Positions 14,902 through 27,071 of a stretch of 64,000 nt of DNA are shown piece after piece. This stretch comes from Zopfochytrium polystomum. Its lineage: Eukaryota > Chytridiomycota > Chytridiomycetes > Chytridiales > Chytridiaceae. Location of the stretch: assembly GCA_025765615.1 (NCBI GenBank), contig JAIVFJ010000057.1, forward strand, positions 237,501-301,500, read 5' to 3'. Position numbers and translations under genes: made by a program. The notes under the pieces are model-generated. The model was not told where the DNA came from. It did no database searches and saw only the letters and a list, made by a program, of their open reading frames with translations. The first letter of the stretch is position 1. Each line of letters opens with the position of its first letter.

Positions 14902-15079
14902 TTTCCCTGTTTTTCTTCTTTTTTTGGTTTTGTTCTTTTTTCCTCTTTCCTTTTGTTTCTGTTTCTGTCTTGCTTCAGTTCGACCATCAAGCGCGGTAAA
15001 TTTTTGAAGGACAGGTGAAAACAAATGCAAAGAGTGCAGAATATTAGGCAACCCGGCCAGCAGCTTACATCGATTATCG

Positions 15080-15172
<93 letters not shown>

Positions 15173-16550
15173 TGGGAAATTGTAAGCGAGCGTTGGTGCC
15201 AATCACAATCTCTATCTCAGTCACTCACTCTGAGAGTGTGTGAGCGAGTGAGTGACGCTGAGTGTGAGAGTGAGAAAGAAACACAGAGAGCGTGAGAGAG
15301 AGAGAGAGAGCGACAAACAGAAGCAGAATGCAGACGGATGACGGCCAAGTTTGACTGGATAATCTCCAATGGCAATATCGTCAATGGATGTGTGCGCTTG
15401 GAGGGGCTCACCGCCATTATTATACAGGTGTATCAATCGCAGACAAGCACGGCATCGGCGCTGGCCGTGTTTGGCAGCATTCCCTTTGGTGGAGCCGATT
15501 GGTGGTGGATAGGGAGAGAGCTCGACTGAGTCTGGTCGCCGACATCTTGCTTGACCGAGAACGCAGCCTCTCCCCCTTTACCGTAAGCGTGCAGTGTAAA
15601 TATCCAAACACCCAGGGACAGAAGCGCCACGTCATCCACTCCAGGCGTATTAACAGCACTTCTGGTTTGAGGTTTGATTGGTGAGCTCGAAAGAGGAAGT
15701 TCCCTCAACCCTTTCAATCAAAAACAGTCTGTGAGTGAAAAGAATGCAAATAAAGAAAACAAAAATTTTCTTCTGTCTCAGTATCTGTATCTCTCTTTCT
15801 CTCTCTCTCTCTCTGTTTCAGTATCTTTGGCTCTGTCTGTCTGTCTCCCTCTCTCCAACACACACAGCAAAAAAACGAAGGCGAAACGGCAATGAATAAC
15901 AAAATGGGGAAAGCCAAAAACAAAAAGAAAAAGAAAAAAATTCGAAAAGGAAAGGGGGGGTGGAAAAAAGAGGGGTTGACGAGCAGTGGAACAGACTGAC
16001 CGACCCGACCCATCATCATCATCATCTGCCGTTGTTGCACCAACCACCACCAACCACCGCAGACCGTCAGACCCGCCTCGACCACACAGCAGCAAGCAGA
16101 GGAGGCCCATCTGGTGGCAGACAGGCAGACAGGCAGGCAGGAAGGCAGGCAGGCACACAGTCCCCGTGAGAGCGCCGCTCGACACCTGCCTCTACTCTAC
16201 GTCCCCCCTCCCTTCTCCCTCCCTGCCTGCTACCCCACCGTCTCTTCTGTCCCACCCTCCTCCCTGCTCCCCAAACCTCTCTCTCTCCTTCTGCTCTCTG
16301 CTCTCTGCCCTCCAAACTGCGCGGGACCCCCGCGCCAGCTGCACTTAACCTTTCGCCTCCTCCCCCCCAATCTGTGTGTTCCTTGGGTATCGTCCCAAAA
16401 TACTCCCCCTCACTTCCCTTGTTCCCCACTCCTACGCTGCAGGGCACATCCAATCTCACGCCTCGCACTTCCCCAACTGGCCAAAACAAAATTCGATCGT
16501 CCACAGCAAGCCATCGGGACCTCTAGTCGTCGTCGTTCCAATCCGATCAA
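14902..16550. other. Divergent promoter region SER2/CYRI, microsatellite-rich
   Basis: The 1.65 kb between two divergently transcribed genes contains no recognisable coding frame. It holds a long GA then GT tract (15081-15170), further GA tracts (about 15290-15310), CT tracts (15787-15816) and a GGCA/GACA-type tetramer run (about 16117-16160). The bases just before the CYRI start are C/T-rich. Confidence 0.65.
15081..15170. repeat. Compound (GA)n-(GT)n microsatellite
   Basis: About 60 bases of uninterrupted GA are followed directly by about 28 bases of TG/GT. It lies roughly 180 bp upstream of the SER2 start codon. Confidence 0.95.
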
Positions 16551-18088
16551 ATGGGCTCTCTTCTCTCTATCTTGCGCGGCGATGGCTCTGGAGAAGATGC
16601 GCCTATTGACGTAATGGTTGATCTTGAAGGTACGCTTCGTCTGCTCTTGTTGGGGCCTCTCTAGTGCGCCCTCAATCCAATTGAGTAGCGAACTTTCCCC
16701 GCCTTTGCTGGCCTATCTATTGGTGCTTTCGCATTTGGTGTGGCGCTCTTTGATCGTACCATTGTTTCTTCTTGTTACTGTCCAACCATGCACATCTGAT
16801 GCCCATGCTGGATCAATACTCTGATCTGACGCTTTTCCACCGCCAGGATCAAGGCCGACTCCCGATGAGGGGCAAATCTATCAATACGTGTCAGACATTC
16901 TCGCCCCTTCACAATACCACATCGAGATGCTCCGGCAGTATACAGGTTGCGGCGATGCGATTAGAAGAGTTGAGTTCCTTCTTTTCTTTGAGGACCACTC
17001 CTGGTCTCGTGTACGTTCTAAAGAAGAACATAATCGACCAGGCAATATCGGCTCCATCGAGAGAATCGGAGGAGGCGGCCTGGCAGGTAGTAAGCCCTGC
17101 CGTGTTGAAATTGAAAGACTACTACGAGTTCTCCCTCCGATTGGGTTAGTTGGAATCATGATTGGTGAGCCCATGCCTTACTAACAACCGGTATTCCGAT
17201 AGAGGACGTTTTCCCCCCGACTCTTGCAGTTTTACTGCGGCCAGGGAAACGCAGGATCGGCTCTGGAGCGCTACCAAGCCACTGCCAAACGGATGGGTGA
17301 CATACTGTACTTTGTCTCGGTTTTTGACGAACTGAAGGTTGTGTGTCTTGATGCTCTGGACCACTATGGACCTGTTTGTATCCATGCCGTTAACTCCGAT
17401 CATCAATCTAGATGTCAAACCCGAACATTCAAAACGACTTCTCGTACTACCGACGAACTCTATCGCGCATGAGAATGACGAACGGCGGGCCGAATTACCA
17501 CATTGTTGTCCAAGACGAACTCGCCAACCGAATGTCTCTTTTCTACGCGCACTCCACCCCTATGACAAAATCCATCATCGACTCTACTCAAAACACTGTT
17601 CGCGGGGTATGTCCTTTATTAGCTCCGAGACTGTAATCTAACTTAGTCTCGTGTCTTGTATAGCATGTTGGTGTGACTGCAGACTCTGTTACAGATTGCC
17701 TCGCCATTCTCGCCGCTATCTGCTATAACGCCGTCTCCAAAGGACGTGCACAAGGTCCCCATATGGTAGAGTACTGTCTGCGGGTGCTCGTTGTTTGTAT
17801 TATCATCTACGATCACACAAGCCCCGTCGGAGTTTTCATCAAAGGCTCCAAGCTCAACGTTAGTACCCGCCCTTTGGTGAATGGGTCCATTTTTCGTTAA
17901 CAAACAGTTTCTGTTTTGGATGCTCCTCCGTCTCGCTCTTCTTTTCTCCACAGGTTCGCGCCTCTGTTAGATTGATTCAGACCCATGGTGGTCCCAGGGT
18001 CAACAGCCTCCTCAACTCCGTCCGATATGCGACCGTTCACCTCAACGACGAAAGCACTCCAAAAGCCCTCAAGACACTATTAGCCTGA
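16551..18088 (+). CDS. CYRI: CYRI (FAM49) homologue, Rac1-binding SCAR/WAVE antagonist
   Basis: CYRI proteins carry the DUF1394 Rac-binding fold of CYFIP and sequester active Rac1, limiting SCAR/WAVE-driven Arp2/3 actin assembly at the plasma membrane. Exons: 16551-16629, 16847-16968, 17042-17146, 17203-17337, 17412-17606, 17664-17858, 17954-18088. The N-terminus [10 protein letters not shown] keeps the Gly2 used for myristoylation in animal CYRI (MGNLL). Conserved blocks: [56 protein letters not shown] (contains the conserved ANRMSLFYA), [35 protein letters not shown]. Exon 4 enters in a frame that does not match its downstream part; the two frames join at a run of six C (17213-17218), suggesting one extra base, either real or an assembly error. 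Confidence 0.88.
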
Positions 18089-18462
18089 AGAGTCTGTTGG
18101 TGGTTTATCCCTTTGCTGCGCGTGGATGGGGGTTTCTTTGAGGACAAGCTGTTTAATCATACTACTGTATCTGACGTTGGCCCGGGGCCGTGTGGGAGGG
18201 TTTGGTGGGTTGGGGAGGCTTGGTAGGCTGTGGAGGAGTCGCTGAGCTCTGGTTGAAAGGGAGTGAAAGAAAATGTTCTTCTTTGTCGCTTTCGGGTCGT
18301 TCTACTTATCAAAATAGCCAACAGTGGCCAAGAGGTTCGGGATAGACACATGAGGGTCACGTGGAGTAACAAACCACGTCAGCAGCGATTGGAGGGAGTC
18401 TTTTTTTTTGTTTTGTTTCCGTTTCTGCCTGCTGTCGGTCTACTCCCACTTCACCACTCTCG
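18089..18462. other. Intergenic CYRI-MSH5
   Basis: The 374 bp between two tandem plus-strand genes holds a G/T-rich stretch and a C/T-rich run near 18400-18460 just upstream of the MSH5 start. No gene was seen. Confidence 0.5.
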
Positions 18463-21400
18463 ATGCACTCCGCGGGTTTCCACAGTAACACCAATGCCAC
18501 CGCCAATGCTGCGACGCTGCGGCCCGTCAAAAGACTGGTCTCGAACGAGAGCGACGACGGGGACGACGATGCCGATGGCGAATCCAACCACACAACGCAC
18601 CAACCACCCAACCAGAGTGCGGCTTCACCTCCAGCCGCTCCAACCCGTCGCGCGTCCCTTGCACCCGCCTCACGAGCTCCCCAGCGCCTGCGTCTGACCA
18701 GCCCCCTCCCCTCCCAATCCCCGCGAGTCCGCACCAGTGCCTCGTTCCCCGACCCCATGGCGCAGCCCTTGTCGCCGGGCAGTACGCGCCGCGATGCATC
18801 TCGGACGGACCATGGGGAGCCGGAGAAGCTTGAGGAGGAGCCGGAGGGTGCGCGGAGGCGCGCGGTTCCGTCGGAAGACGATGGCGACGATGATGATGAC
18901 GACGACGGAAGTGGCGCTGGTGCCGGCAGGAGGAGCGGCGACAAGGTGTGCTATTGGAATTAGGGACCACTTCGTAGTTGTGCATAAAGGAAAAGTCGGC
19001 GGAGCTAACCTTCTCCACTCCACTCAAAAAAAAAAACGCCCGTAGTCGATTTTATCAGTCTCGTTCCGCGCCGGCAGGATTGGAGTCGCGTTTTACTCGC
19101 ATCAGAACAGGACACTCTTTCTGATGGAAGACACCCAAGATGACGATACCTTCAGGGTCCTACAAGACGGTCAGTTCATGTGACACGCCATTCCTTTGAG
19201 TCGCGCGTTTAACCTTCCTCCTCATTTTTCATTTCTCTCTTTTTGGGAAGCGCAGTCTTGGAGCAGGTTTGCCCCGACCAAATCATCGTCAACGGAAAGA
19301 GTGACGACGCGTACCTGAACTGCATCCGGAATAACCACAGTGAGGATTCACGATCATCCTGGACTTGTTCTCAGTTCGCCAATCTACATTTTCAAGTCCG
19401 CCTACACTCACCCCTCCTTCGCCAATCCGGGCCCTCCCTCCCTCCCCGCTCCCTGTCCACAGATGGTCTCCTCGAGCTTCGGCCGTCCAGCGAGTTTCTC
19501 TTCAAAACCGCGAAAAATCGCCTTCTGTCGATCCGGCTGAGGAAGAAGAATTCAAACGAATCCGCCGTGTCTGTCCAAATGGAGGGCGCGCAGTCGACCG
19601 AAAAGACGTCGATGCACATCTTTGTCGAGAGTGTGTGCTCGCTGTCTAATACGGAAATGGTGTGATGGGAGAAGTGACAGAAAAAAAGGAGGACTAAGAG
19701 AAACGCCGACCCAAAAATTAGGTTTGCGCGAGCGGTGCCCTGCTGTCTTACCTTTGCAAAATTCAAGTCGACGACGAGGTCGGCGAGGGCGAGCGAAATG
19801 TAGACATTGTTTCCATCGAATCGTTCAGCTTGTGAGAAACCCTACGCGAATTTCGCTCTGGTGTCGAACTCCATGTTTCTTTCTCACTGTCAACGTTTTT
19901 CAGAGAAGTTTACCTTCACTTAAATGAGGAAACCCAGCGGTACGTTGACACCTCTTGGTGTCTTGAGCCACCTCATCATTCGTAACAGTGCATTGGCCAT
20001 CTTCCAACCCGAAGAAAAAATTGGAAACATTCGAGAGAAGCAGGAGGTTTTCATCTTTTACATTCACTTTGTCATCGATCTAGGACTAACATCCTCCGAA
20101 GACCCTTTCACTTTACGGTGATACAGTAACTTAATTTCAGCGGACCTGAGCCTCACCTCTCGCGCATTTCTTTTTTTTTCCTGTCTTCTCTCCACAAAAA
20201 AGGAATTCTAAACCTGACCAAATCCGTTGTTGGTGCTATCCTGATGAAGCAATGGTTCCTTCGGCCGTCCGTCGTGAAAGACGTAATCACGTACCGGCAC
20301 GACGCTATAGATCTCATGTTGAAGCCTTCGCTTGCGACATCTTTCGATGAAATGAGGGATGCGTTGCGGCACATTAAGAATATTCCGGTAGATTCAACTG
20401 AAGAGAAGGTTCCTTTCAGCATTTGACCCTCTTGCCTCCCCGCTGTGGCGCAGAAAATACTGAACAAGCTGCACAAGAAAATTTCGATCGGGGACTGGGA
20501 GGCGCTTTTGAAGGTTGTGCAACTCTCTTTTTCTGTTTGAGGGGATTGGTCTGACGATTTTCTGCCCGCACATCCCTGCAGTTCACATTTTTTACCTTAA
20601 AAATTCGCGCAATGGTGACGACCATCCCACATCGCGAGAATGCGCTGCTTGCAAAGGTCACCCTTCAAAGAGATTTCATCGCCTTTCACCATTTTCCTAA
20701 ACCAAATGTGGAACGGTTCGAGCAGATCGAAGAAGTCTTCGACACAGAAGTTTTGCACAAAGTCGGCTCGTTAATCCATGGAGCGGTACGCTCCTAAATT
20801 TATTTATATTTCCTCACCTTTCGCTTAAAGTTTAGTTTCCCCAACGCAGATTGATTTCGACGAAAGCAGCAAAGCTGGGCGGTGCGTTGTCACGCATGGA
20901 GCGGACCAAGATTTGGATGAGAAAAGAAGGGTTTATGACGGTGAGTCGCTTGAAATAATCGTTTCATATACCAATTGAGCACAGGCCTGGAGGATCTTCT
21001 GGTGAAGTCCACCAAAAAAAAACAAAAGCGGAGAAGGAAAGTTCCTTTCGGAACAACTGACAATGGATTCTCTTCAATATCGATTAGTCCAAAGTTGCAA
21101 AAGAAGTAGTCAAGACACTGCCTGAAAACTTCAAGTCTTCGGCCAATGTTGTGTATTTCCCCCAACTGGGCTACCTTGTCACTCTCCCACTTTTACCGGA
21201 AATGAAGAGGTTTCCGCTTTCATTCAGCATCCTTCTACTGTTTACAATCTGACACTACTCTGACCCAGTCAGGAGGACTTTGCGATTCCGGGCCTCGACT
21301 TTCAATTCTGCACAGCGAAAACCGTGTTTTTCAAGAGCGAGGAAATGTACGAGGTACTACATCTGTTTGTTTGCGCTTTTCGTGCCCGCAAGCTTGACGC

Positions 21401-23278
21401 AGTATCAAGATGGATAACACTGTTGGCGATATTCATTCTGCCATCGTTGACCGCGAAATCGAAATCATTCAGCATCTGCAGGACACAGTCCTCACAATGG
21501 CACCTACGCTGGATGCTGTCGCGCGTTTGTGCGCTGAAACAGATTGGTCAGGGGACTTAACAACGAAGAAAGAGCAATAGAAACGCGTTGAGCAAACTTC
21601 TAACATAATCTATCTGCGCGCCCCCTCTCCTGCATTCATTCGAAAAAGCCTCCTGGCCTTTGCTCAAGCTGCGTTCACGTACAACCTGAAGCGGCCCACC
21701 ACGTCTGATAGCACGGGCCTGGAAATCGTCAACGGGCGTCATCCACTCCAAGAGCTCTGCGTCAACATATTTGTGCCCAACTCAATCAGGTTCGGCACGT
21801 CGGACCATGGGGACCAGCAGGCCCGCGTCTTCTTGTTGACCGGACCGAATGCCTCCGGCAAAAGCGTAAGGAGAGCTTGTTTTTGTTTTGTCGACGTTGG
21901 TCGTCGGCGCCCACAGGAAGCCCCTGACTCAATCGCTGCTCATTCTCATGCCAACGCGCTTCGCAGGTTTTCATCCGGCAGGTAAGGTTGAAGCCCCTTG
22001 TCAACCCTCAAGCCTGTTGACGCCTGCAAGCCAGGTCGGGCTTATTGTCTTTATGGCCCACCTCGGGTGCTTTGTCCCGGCCGACCGCGCGGTAGTTGGC
22101 ATCACCGACCGCATCCTGACTCGAATTCAAACTGTAGAGTCCGCATCCAAGGTTGGATTAGCATTTCGAACTGGCCAAAGCATTTCGTCTTCTTACTCCG
22201 AGCACAGGTGCAGAGCTCGTTCATGCTGGACGCCAACCAAATGGCTCACGCTCTTCGCTCCGCAACCGAACGGTCTCTGATTCTCGTTGGTACAAACGGA
22301 GATTTCATAAAAAAACGTGAACAGCATGCTAAAACCAAACCTCGAACCCGCAGACGAGTTTGGAAGAGGCACGAGTGCATTAGGTGAAAAGAGTTTCCCC
22401 CCCCCCCCCCCCCCCCCCCCCCCCCGTGCCGCCCAGAACAGTTCCTACCTGTAACGGAGTCTGAAAAGTCTACTCGATTTCAATTACAGACGGCATCGGT
22501 CTCTTTTGCGGAGCTGTGGAGTATCTTCTTTCCAAGGGCCCAGCGGCTCCAAAGGCGATTCTCTCCACCCATTTCCATGGTGGGGCCAGCCCTTTCTTTT
22601 CTTTCAATTTCCACGGGAAGGAGGAGCGGGAGGGGAGAACAGGTGTTGGGCTCTTCTGGCTTACCTCACAACAAAACTTGCCCACAACCCCAAAAAACCC
22701 CCTTACGGCAGAGGTCTTCAACCACCGCCTAATCACAGAGCAACCCTCCCTCCGTACTATCTCCATGGAGTTTCTGACTGCGCGCGGTAGCGGGGCCAGC
22801 AGCGGGCAAGACAACCCGCACGACGACACGCCAGTGACGTTCTTGTACCGGTGAAAAAAAGTGTGAAGACAAGCAGTTACGCGCTGACACGTCCACATAC
22901 CTAGAGTCGTCGACGGCCGTTCCGACAGCTCGCTCGGCCTGCACTGCGCAAAGACCGCAGGCATCGCGCCGGGAGTTTTGGCCCGCTGTGAGGGGCTCAA
23001 TTTTTTCTTATTTATTTCCCGCTGTTTTCCTCTCAAACCTTTCCCCTCGCTACCCAGCGAAAGCGGTCCTGGCGGCGCTGCAGCAGGGCGCCGCCGTTCC
23101 GCGCGCGGCGGTCACGGAGCGCGAGAGACGGCGGCTCGCGGCGGGCGCGGCAGCCGCGGACATGACGGCGTCTGTGACGGCTGCTGTTGGCGCTGGGGAA
23201 GGCGGAGAGGGTGGCGGCGGCGGCGGCGAGTTGGAGGCGCTGTGGAATCTTCTGGCGGCGAACGAAGACTGCTTTTGA
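18463..23278 (+). CDS. MSH5: MSH5, meiotic MutS homologue
   Basis: Msh4-Msh5 stabilises recombination intermediates and promotes meiotic crossovers; it has no mismatch-repair N-domain. Well-placed exons: 18463-18947, 19078-19169, 19256-19339, 19463-19659, 19722-19831, 19904-19939, 20455-20513, 20582-20785, 20850-20940. Motifs: [24 protein letters not shown]-type block [55 protein letters not shown]; the MutS ATPase [11 protein letters not shown] (Walker A, about 21836) then [28 protein letters not shown], the spliced [20 protein letters not shown] (Walker B region, 22350-22515) and AILSTHFH. The protein starts with an acidic low-complexity stretch; the C-terminus is Ala/Gly-rich. The exon around 20047-20205 could not be resolved. 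MSH5 is preferred over MSH4 by the FVPAD and DEFGRGT context and the short C-terminus. Confidence 0.9.
22397..22425. repeat. Poly-C tract in an MSH5 intron
   Basis: A run of 29 C lies in the intron between the exon ending ...GTSAL and the one starting DGIG. It is either a true homopolymer or a region of poor assembly. Confidence 0.9.
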
Positions 23279-23824
23279 TTGTGCGGGCCACAGCCCGCGC
23301 CCCCAGAACAAAGCTGAGATTGGAATCGGAACAGCCTGAAGGAATTTCGTTTTACGCACATATGTTGGAATTCTTTCAAGGCCTGAAGGTTTCGAGCGTT
23401 GCAAGCCTATTCACGTTGTGGGCGTATCTGCGGTCTCCCCTCGCTCTCTGTTCGTTTACTGCCCATCGGGTCTCAGGGATGGAGACGAGCGATGCTGAGT
23501 TTACACCGTTGGTCCTTACGTCGTCTTTGGACCCGGCCGTCACCTTTCGCCAAGTTGCGGCCGCGGTGGACTAAGACTCCGCCGCCGTCCCGGAAAAAGG
23601 AAAAAAACAGTAGGTAGCGCCACGTGGATCGCCCGCAGCTCGCCCCTCGCAGATCGCCGATGATCGAACGCCTGCGTCATCTCGGTGAGCCGCCCAAAAT
23701 ATCCAGTATTCAGCCAGCCATTGACACACGCGCTGCGCGAAAACGACACCAAACCCAGTTTTCGCGCTCTGTCTCTCCCTCTTCTCTCTCTCTCTCTCTC
23801 TCTCGCTCTCACTACAAATCTGAC
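23279..23824. other. Intergenic MSH5-GRC3
   Basis: The 546 bp between tandem genes shows no conserved coding. A CT tract (about 23783-23811) ends 13 bp before the GRC3 ATG and is probably part of its promoter or 5' UTR. Confidence 0.5.
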
Positions 23825-26800
23825 ATGTCATCGTCAACCGCCCACCCTGCGACAAGCAGCAGCACCAACCCCTTCGACCTCCTGCGCAAGCTCAAGAGGC
23901 CGCCGAAACCGCCGGCTCCGGCGCGCACAAAGCCTCCGTCGCCTGCAACGCCCACGAAACCACCTTCGACGGCGGAGTCTCGCTCCAAATCAGGTGACAC
24001 CGAAAACAACACACCCACCTCGCCGATCAACGTCCCAAAGCCGCCGCCGGCGGCGCCGACTAAGCCGTCGTCTTCGCCAAAAGCGCTTCCCGCTCCAAAA
24101 GCTTCGCCAATTGCACGAGCCGCCGCCGTGATCACCCTCGACAAGCCACCCACCACCGCCGATTCCTCCCCGAAGCCGTCGAAGCGCAAGGTCCCGAGCA
24201 CTGCCTCACCGACCCCCGCGACTCCTCAAAAGAGAAATAAGAGCGCCCAGCCACCACCTACCGTCGCCTCTGGTCCTAATGCATTACCACATCGGCCGCT
24301 GTCATCGGTGCCTACCCGTGCGAGTGCACAAGCCAACGGCATCCCCACGGTGACGAAAGGTATGCAGTGATGGGTTCGCTTTTGTACAATAATTTGCCGC
24401 TGTGTGAAGCTTACAACGTAATTATCCACAAAGTCGACACCTCAGACCCTGCATCAATCGGCGTGGCAACCTCAGAGTCCCTTGACATGACACTAGTGGC
24501 ACTACAACCCGATCAGGTACTTACTTTTGGTGCCATTTTTTTTTGAATGGATAGCCTTTGGCTGCGCTGCTGACACACGTCCCTGCAAAAGGCGCTTCCC
24601 TTCCTCGGAGCCTGTTATGTGTGCCCCCTGATCGGATTGTTTTCCGCCCACGGCTACCGCTTCAAAGCGGTGCCTGAACTCGCGAAGCAACTTCGGCAAG
24701 TGGTCGCTCAGACAAACAAGTCCCCCAGCGGAGAAATTCCGGCGTCGGTCACCCTGCATTTCTACCCCTGTTTTTCTCCCCGCACGTCCAGCGCCGTCGT
24801 CATTGCAAGCGTCACCACCAAAACGGCGGCGGAGGACCCCTACGCGTTTCATTGCGGCTCTACCGTCGTCGATGTGGAGTTCACCGAGCTCGCGCGTTTG
24901 CTGGGAAAGCTCGACTTGAAGAAGGGTTGCGCTGTGCTTGCGCTCAAACCCGTGGCCGAGTCCGGAGTCCTTTCGGCAGAAGCCACTTTACCTACTTTTC
25001 GCGATATTTTCTGCTCGGTAAAACTGGGCTTGCTGTTTGGCCTGAAATGATCTCACTAGCCTTTTTTTTTTTCCCTTTTTTTTTTTCTCTTCTCTTATAG
25101 CGAGATGGAAAGGAGAACCGCTTTGAGCTTCCAAACTTTCTGCCGGTGAGATTATTTGTCGATTCCATGATGCAACTAAACATTCTTTCTGCAATGTGAA
25201 ATCCAGGTACTTGATAACTCGAGCCCTATCCTCACGCTGCCTCCCGATTGGAAAAATGCAATTGTGAAAGTCTTGTCTCGAGGTGCTTGTCGCGCCTTGT
25301 CCCTTTTTTTTTTTTTTTTTTTTTTTTTGTGAAATCTAAACCAACCTTGCAGAAAACCCAATTGCGTTGACCTTTGGCGCAAAGGGTGTTGGAAAGTCAA
25401 CCTTTTCTCGCTTTCTTCTCAATCAGCTTCTTTGCCGGTAAAGCCCAAATGGTGCCTCCTCTGCCACTCTAATGTTAAGCAACTCCCCACGCCGAAAATA
25501 AAGATACCGCGAGGTGGCATACCTGGACTGCGATCTTGGCCAGCCAGAATTCACCCCCATCGGCCTTGTTTCACTCAACATCGTCACCGCGCCAATAATA
25601 GGTAACGTACACGTGGTCAATCTTTCAATGATCCTCGCAATAGGACTGACCAAAAAGCAGGTCCCTCCTTCACCCACCTGAAACGTCCAGCCCACAGTCT
25701 GTTTATTGGCGCAAACTCCCCGAAAGATGAACCAGACTACTATGTTTCCTCCGTCCTTCATCTATTCCAGATCTACCAATCACGGTACGCAAGCACCATG
25801 CCTCTTGTCATTAATACTCAAGGGTGGATAAAAGGTTAGACCGTACCGGCTGGGGGGAAATGATTTGTTAACTCGCGTAAAACGCCCTGTTGTTGTGATT
25901 TTTTAGGCATGGGGTACGACTTGCTGGCGCATATGCTGAGCGTCATGCAGCCAAATATTCTAATTGGACTTGCGCCGCCGTCTCAGTCTTTGGCGTCGGG
26001 ACTCTCAGATCTGTTCAGCTTCGTTTCGAACGGTGGATGCAAGTTTGTGGAAATTCCCAGTGCCGCTGAAATGATCAGGTTTAGTTGGGTCGTTATGGAT
26101 ATAAAAAAAAAGAAAATCACTAAAAACAGTGATTGGCGCTAACGACACTTTGGCCCACCTCTCCGTCCCCTCCCTTCCCCTTCCAACCAGCAAATACACG
26201 GCCGCCGACCTTCGGAGCCTCGGCATCATATCGTATTTCGCCCAACGCGACGCGGACCGCCCGTACAACTGGTCCGAGCGCTGGAGCATCAATTTCAAGA
26301 CGCCGTTCCAGGTGGCGCTGTCGCGGATCAGGCTCAAGTGCATCGGAGGCGAGGTGCCGACGAGCGAAACCCTGCGCGCAGTCAACGGAACCATCGTCGG
26401 CTTGGTCGTCGACGAGACCGAGTACGAGGAAGTGGGATTCCCAGAGTTTTTGCCGTCGGGGGTATGGATTCCTTTTTCTTTTTCTTTTTCTTTTCTTTTT
26501 CGTTTCTCCCCCCAAAGTGTTGCCACCTTTGGTTAAACAGACCCCGACCATCCCGCCAACCACACCACCGGGTGAAAAAAAAAAAAAAAAAAAAAAAAAC
26601 AATACAAAGGCGCGGACGGCGCAAATCCGCGTCGTAAGCCCGCGCGCTGGGCCGCCGCTCGACCCGCAAAAGTCCAACTGCGTCGGCCTCGGCGTCGTCC
26701 GCGCCGTCGACCTCGACACTGACAGCCTGTTCCTTGTCACCCCGGTGTCGCTCGACGTCCTGCGCGACGTCAACCTCCTCGTCCGCTCCGCCGGCATCGA

Positions 26801-27071
26801 GATGCCGCCGTCGCTGTGGGTCAACGGGTTGGAGGTGCGTTTCTGCGGGCGCTTTCTTGCCTCATTCTCTCTCTCTCTCTCTCTTTTTTTATCCGCAAGT
26901 CACTAATCTTTCGTCCCTCCCTGCCCCCAACGCAATTTTTATTGATTAACAACAACAAAGGCCGTCGGCGGCGACCGGCCGTACACGACCTTTTCAGTCG
27001 CCGAAGGCTTCGGGTCGGTCGCGGCGCGGAGGATGCGCCACCTGCAACGGCGAAAGCTGGCCTCCAAATAA
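23825..27071 (+). CDS. GRC3: GRC3/NOL9 polynucleotide 5'-hydroxyl kinase
   Basis: Grc3 (with Las1) phosphorylates the 5'-OH produced by ITS2 cleavage during 26S-to-25S rRNA maturation in the nucleolus. The start MSSSTAHPATSSSTNPFDLL at 23825 opens a Pro/Lys/Ser-rich nuclear-type N-terminus of about 180 residues. Exons begin 23825-24359, 24410-24516, 24592-25017, 25101-25145, 25207-25282, from 25353; the last ends at the TAA 27069-27071. The P-loop is FGAKGVGKST (about 25378-25405), the following YLDCDLGQPEFTPIGLVSL block (about 25520-25570) is diagnostic of the Clp1/Grc3 kinase family, and LVINTQGWIKGMGYDLL matches the family's conserved NTxGW motif. Conserved WVNGLEAVGGDRPYTTFSVA lies near the C-terminus. 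Several introns carry long T or A runs (25301-25328; 26575-26599). Confidence 0.9.
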
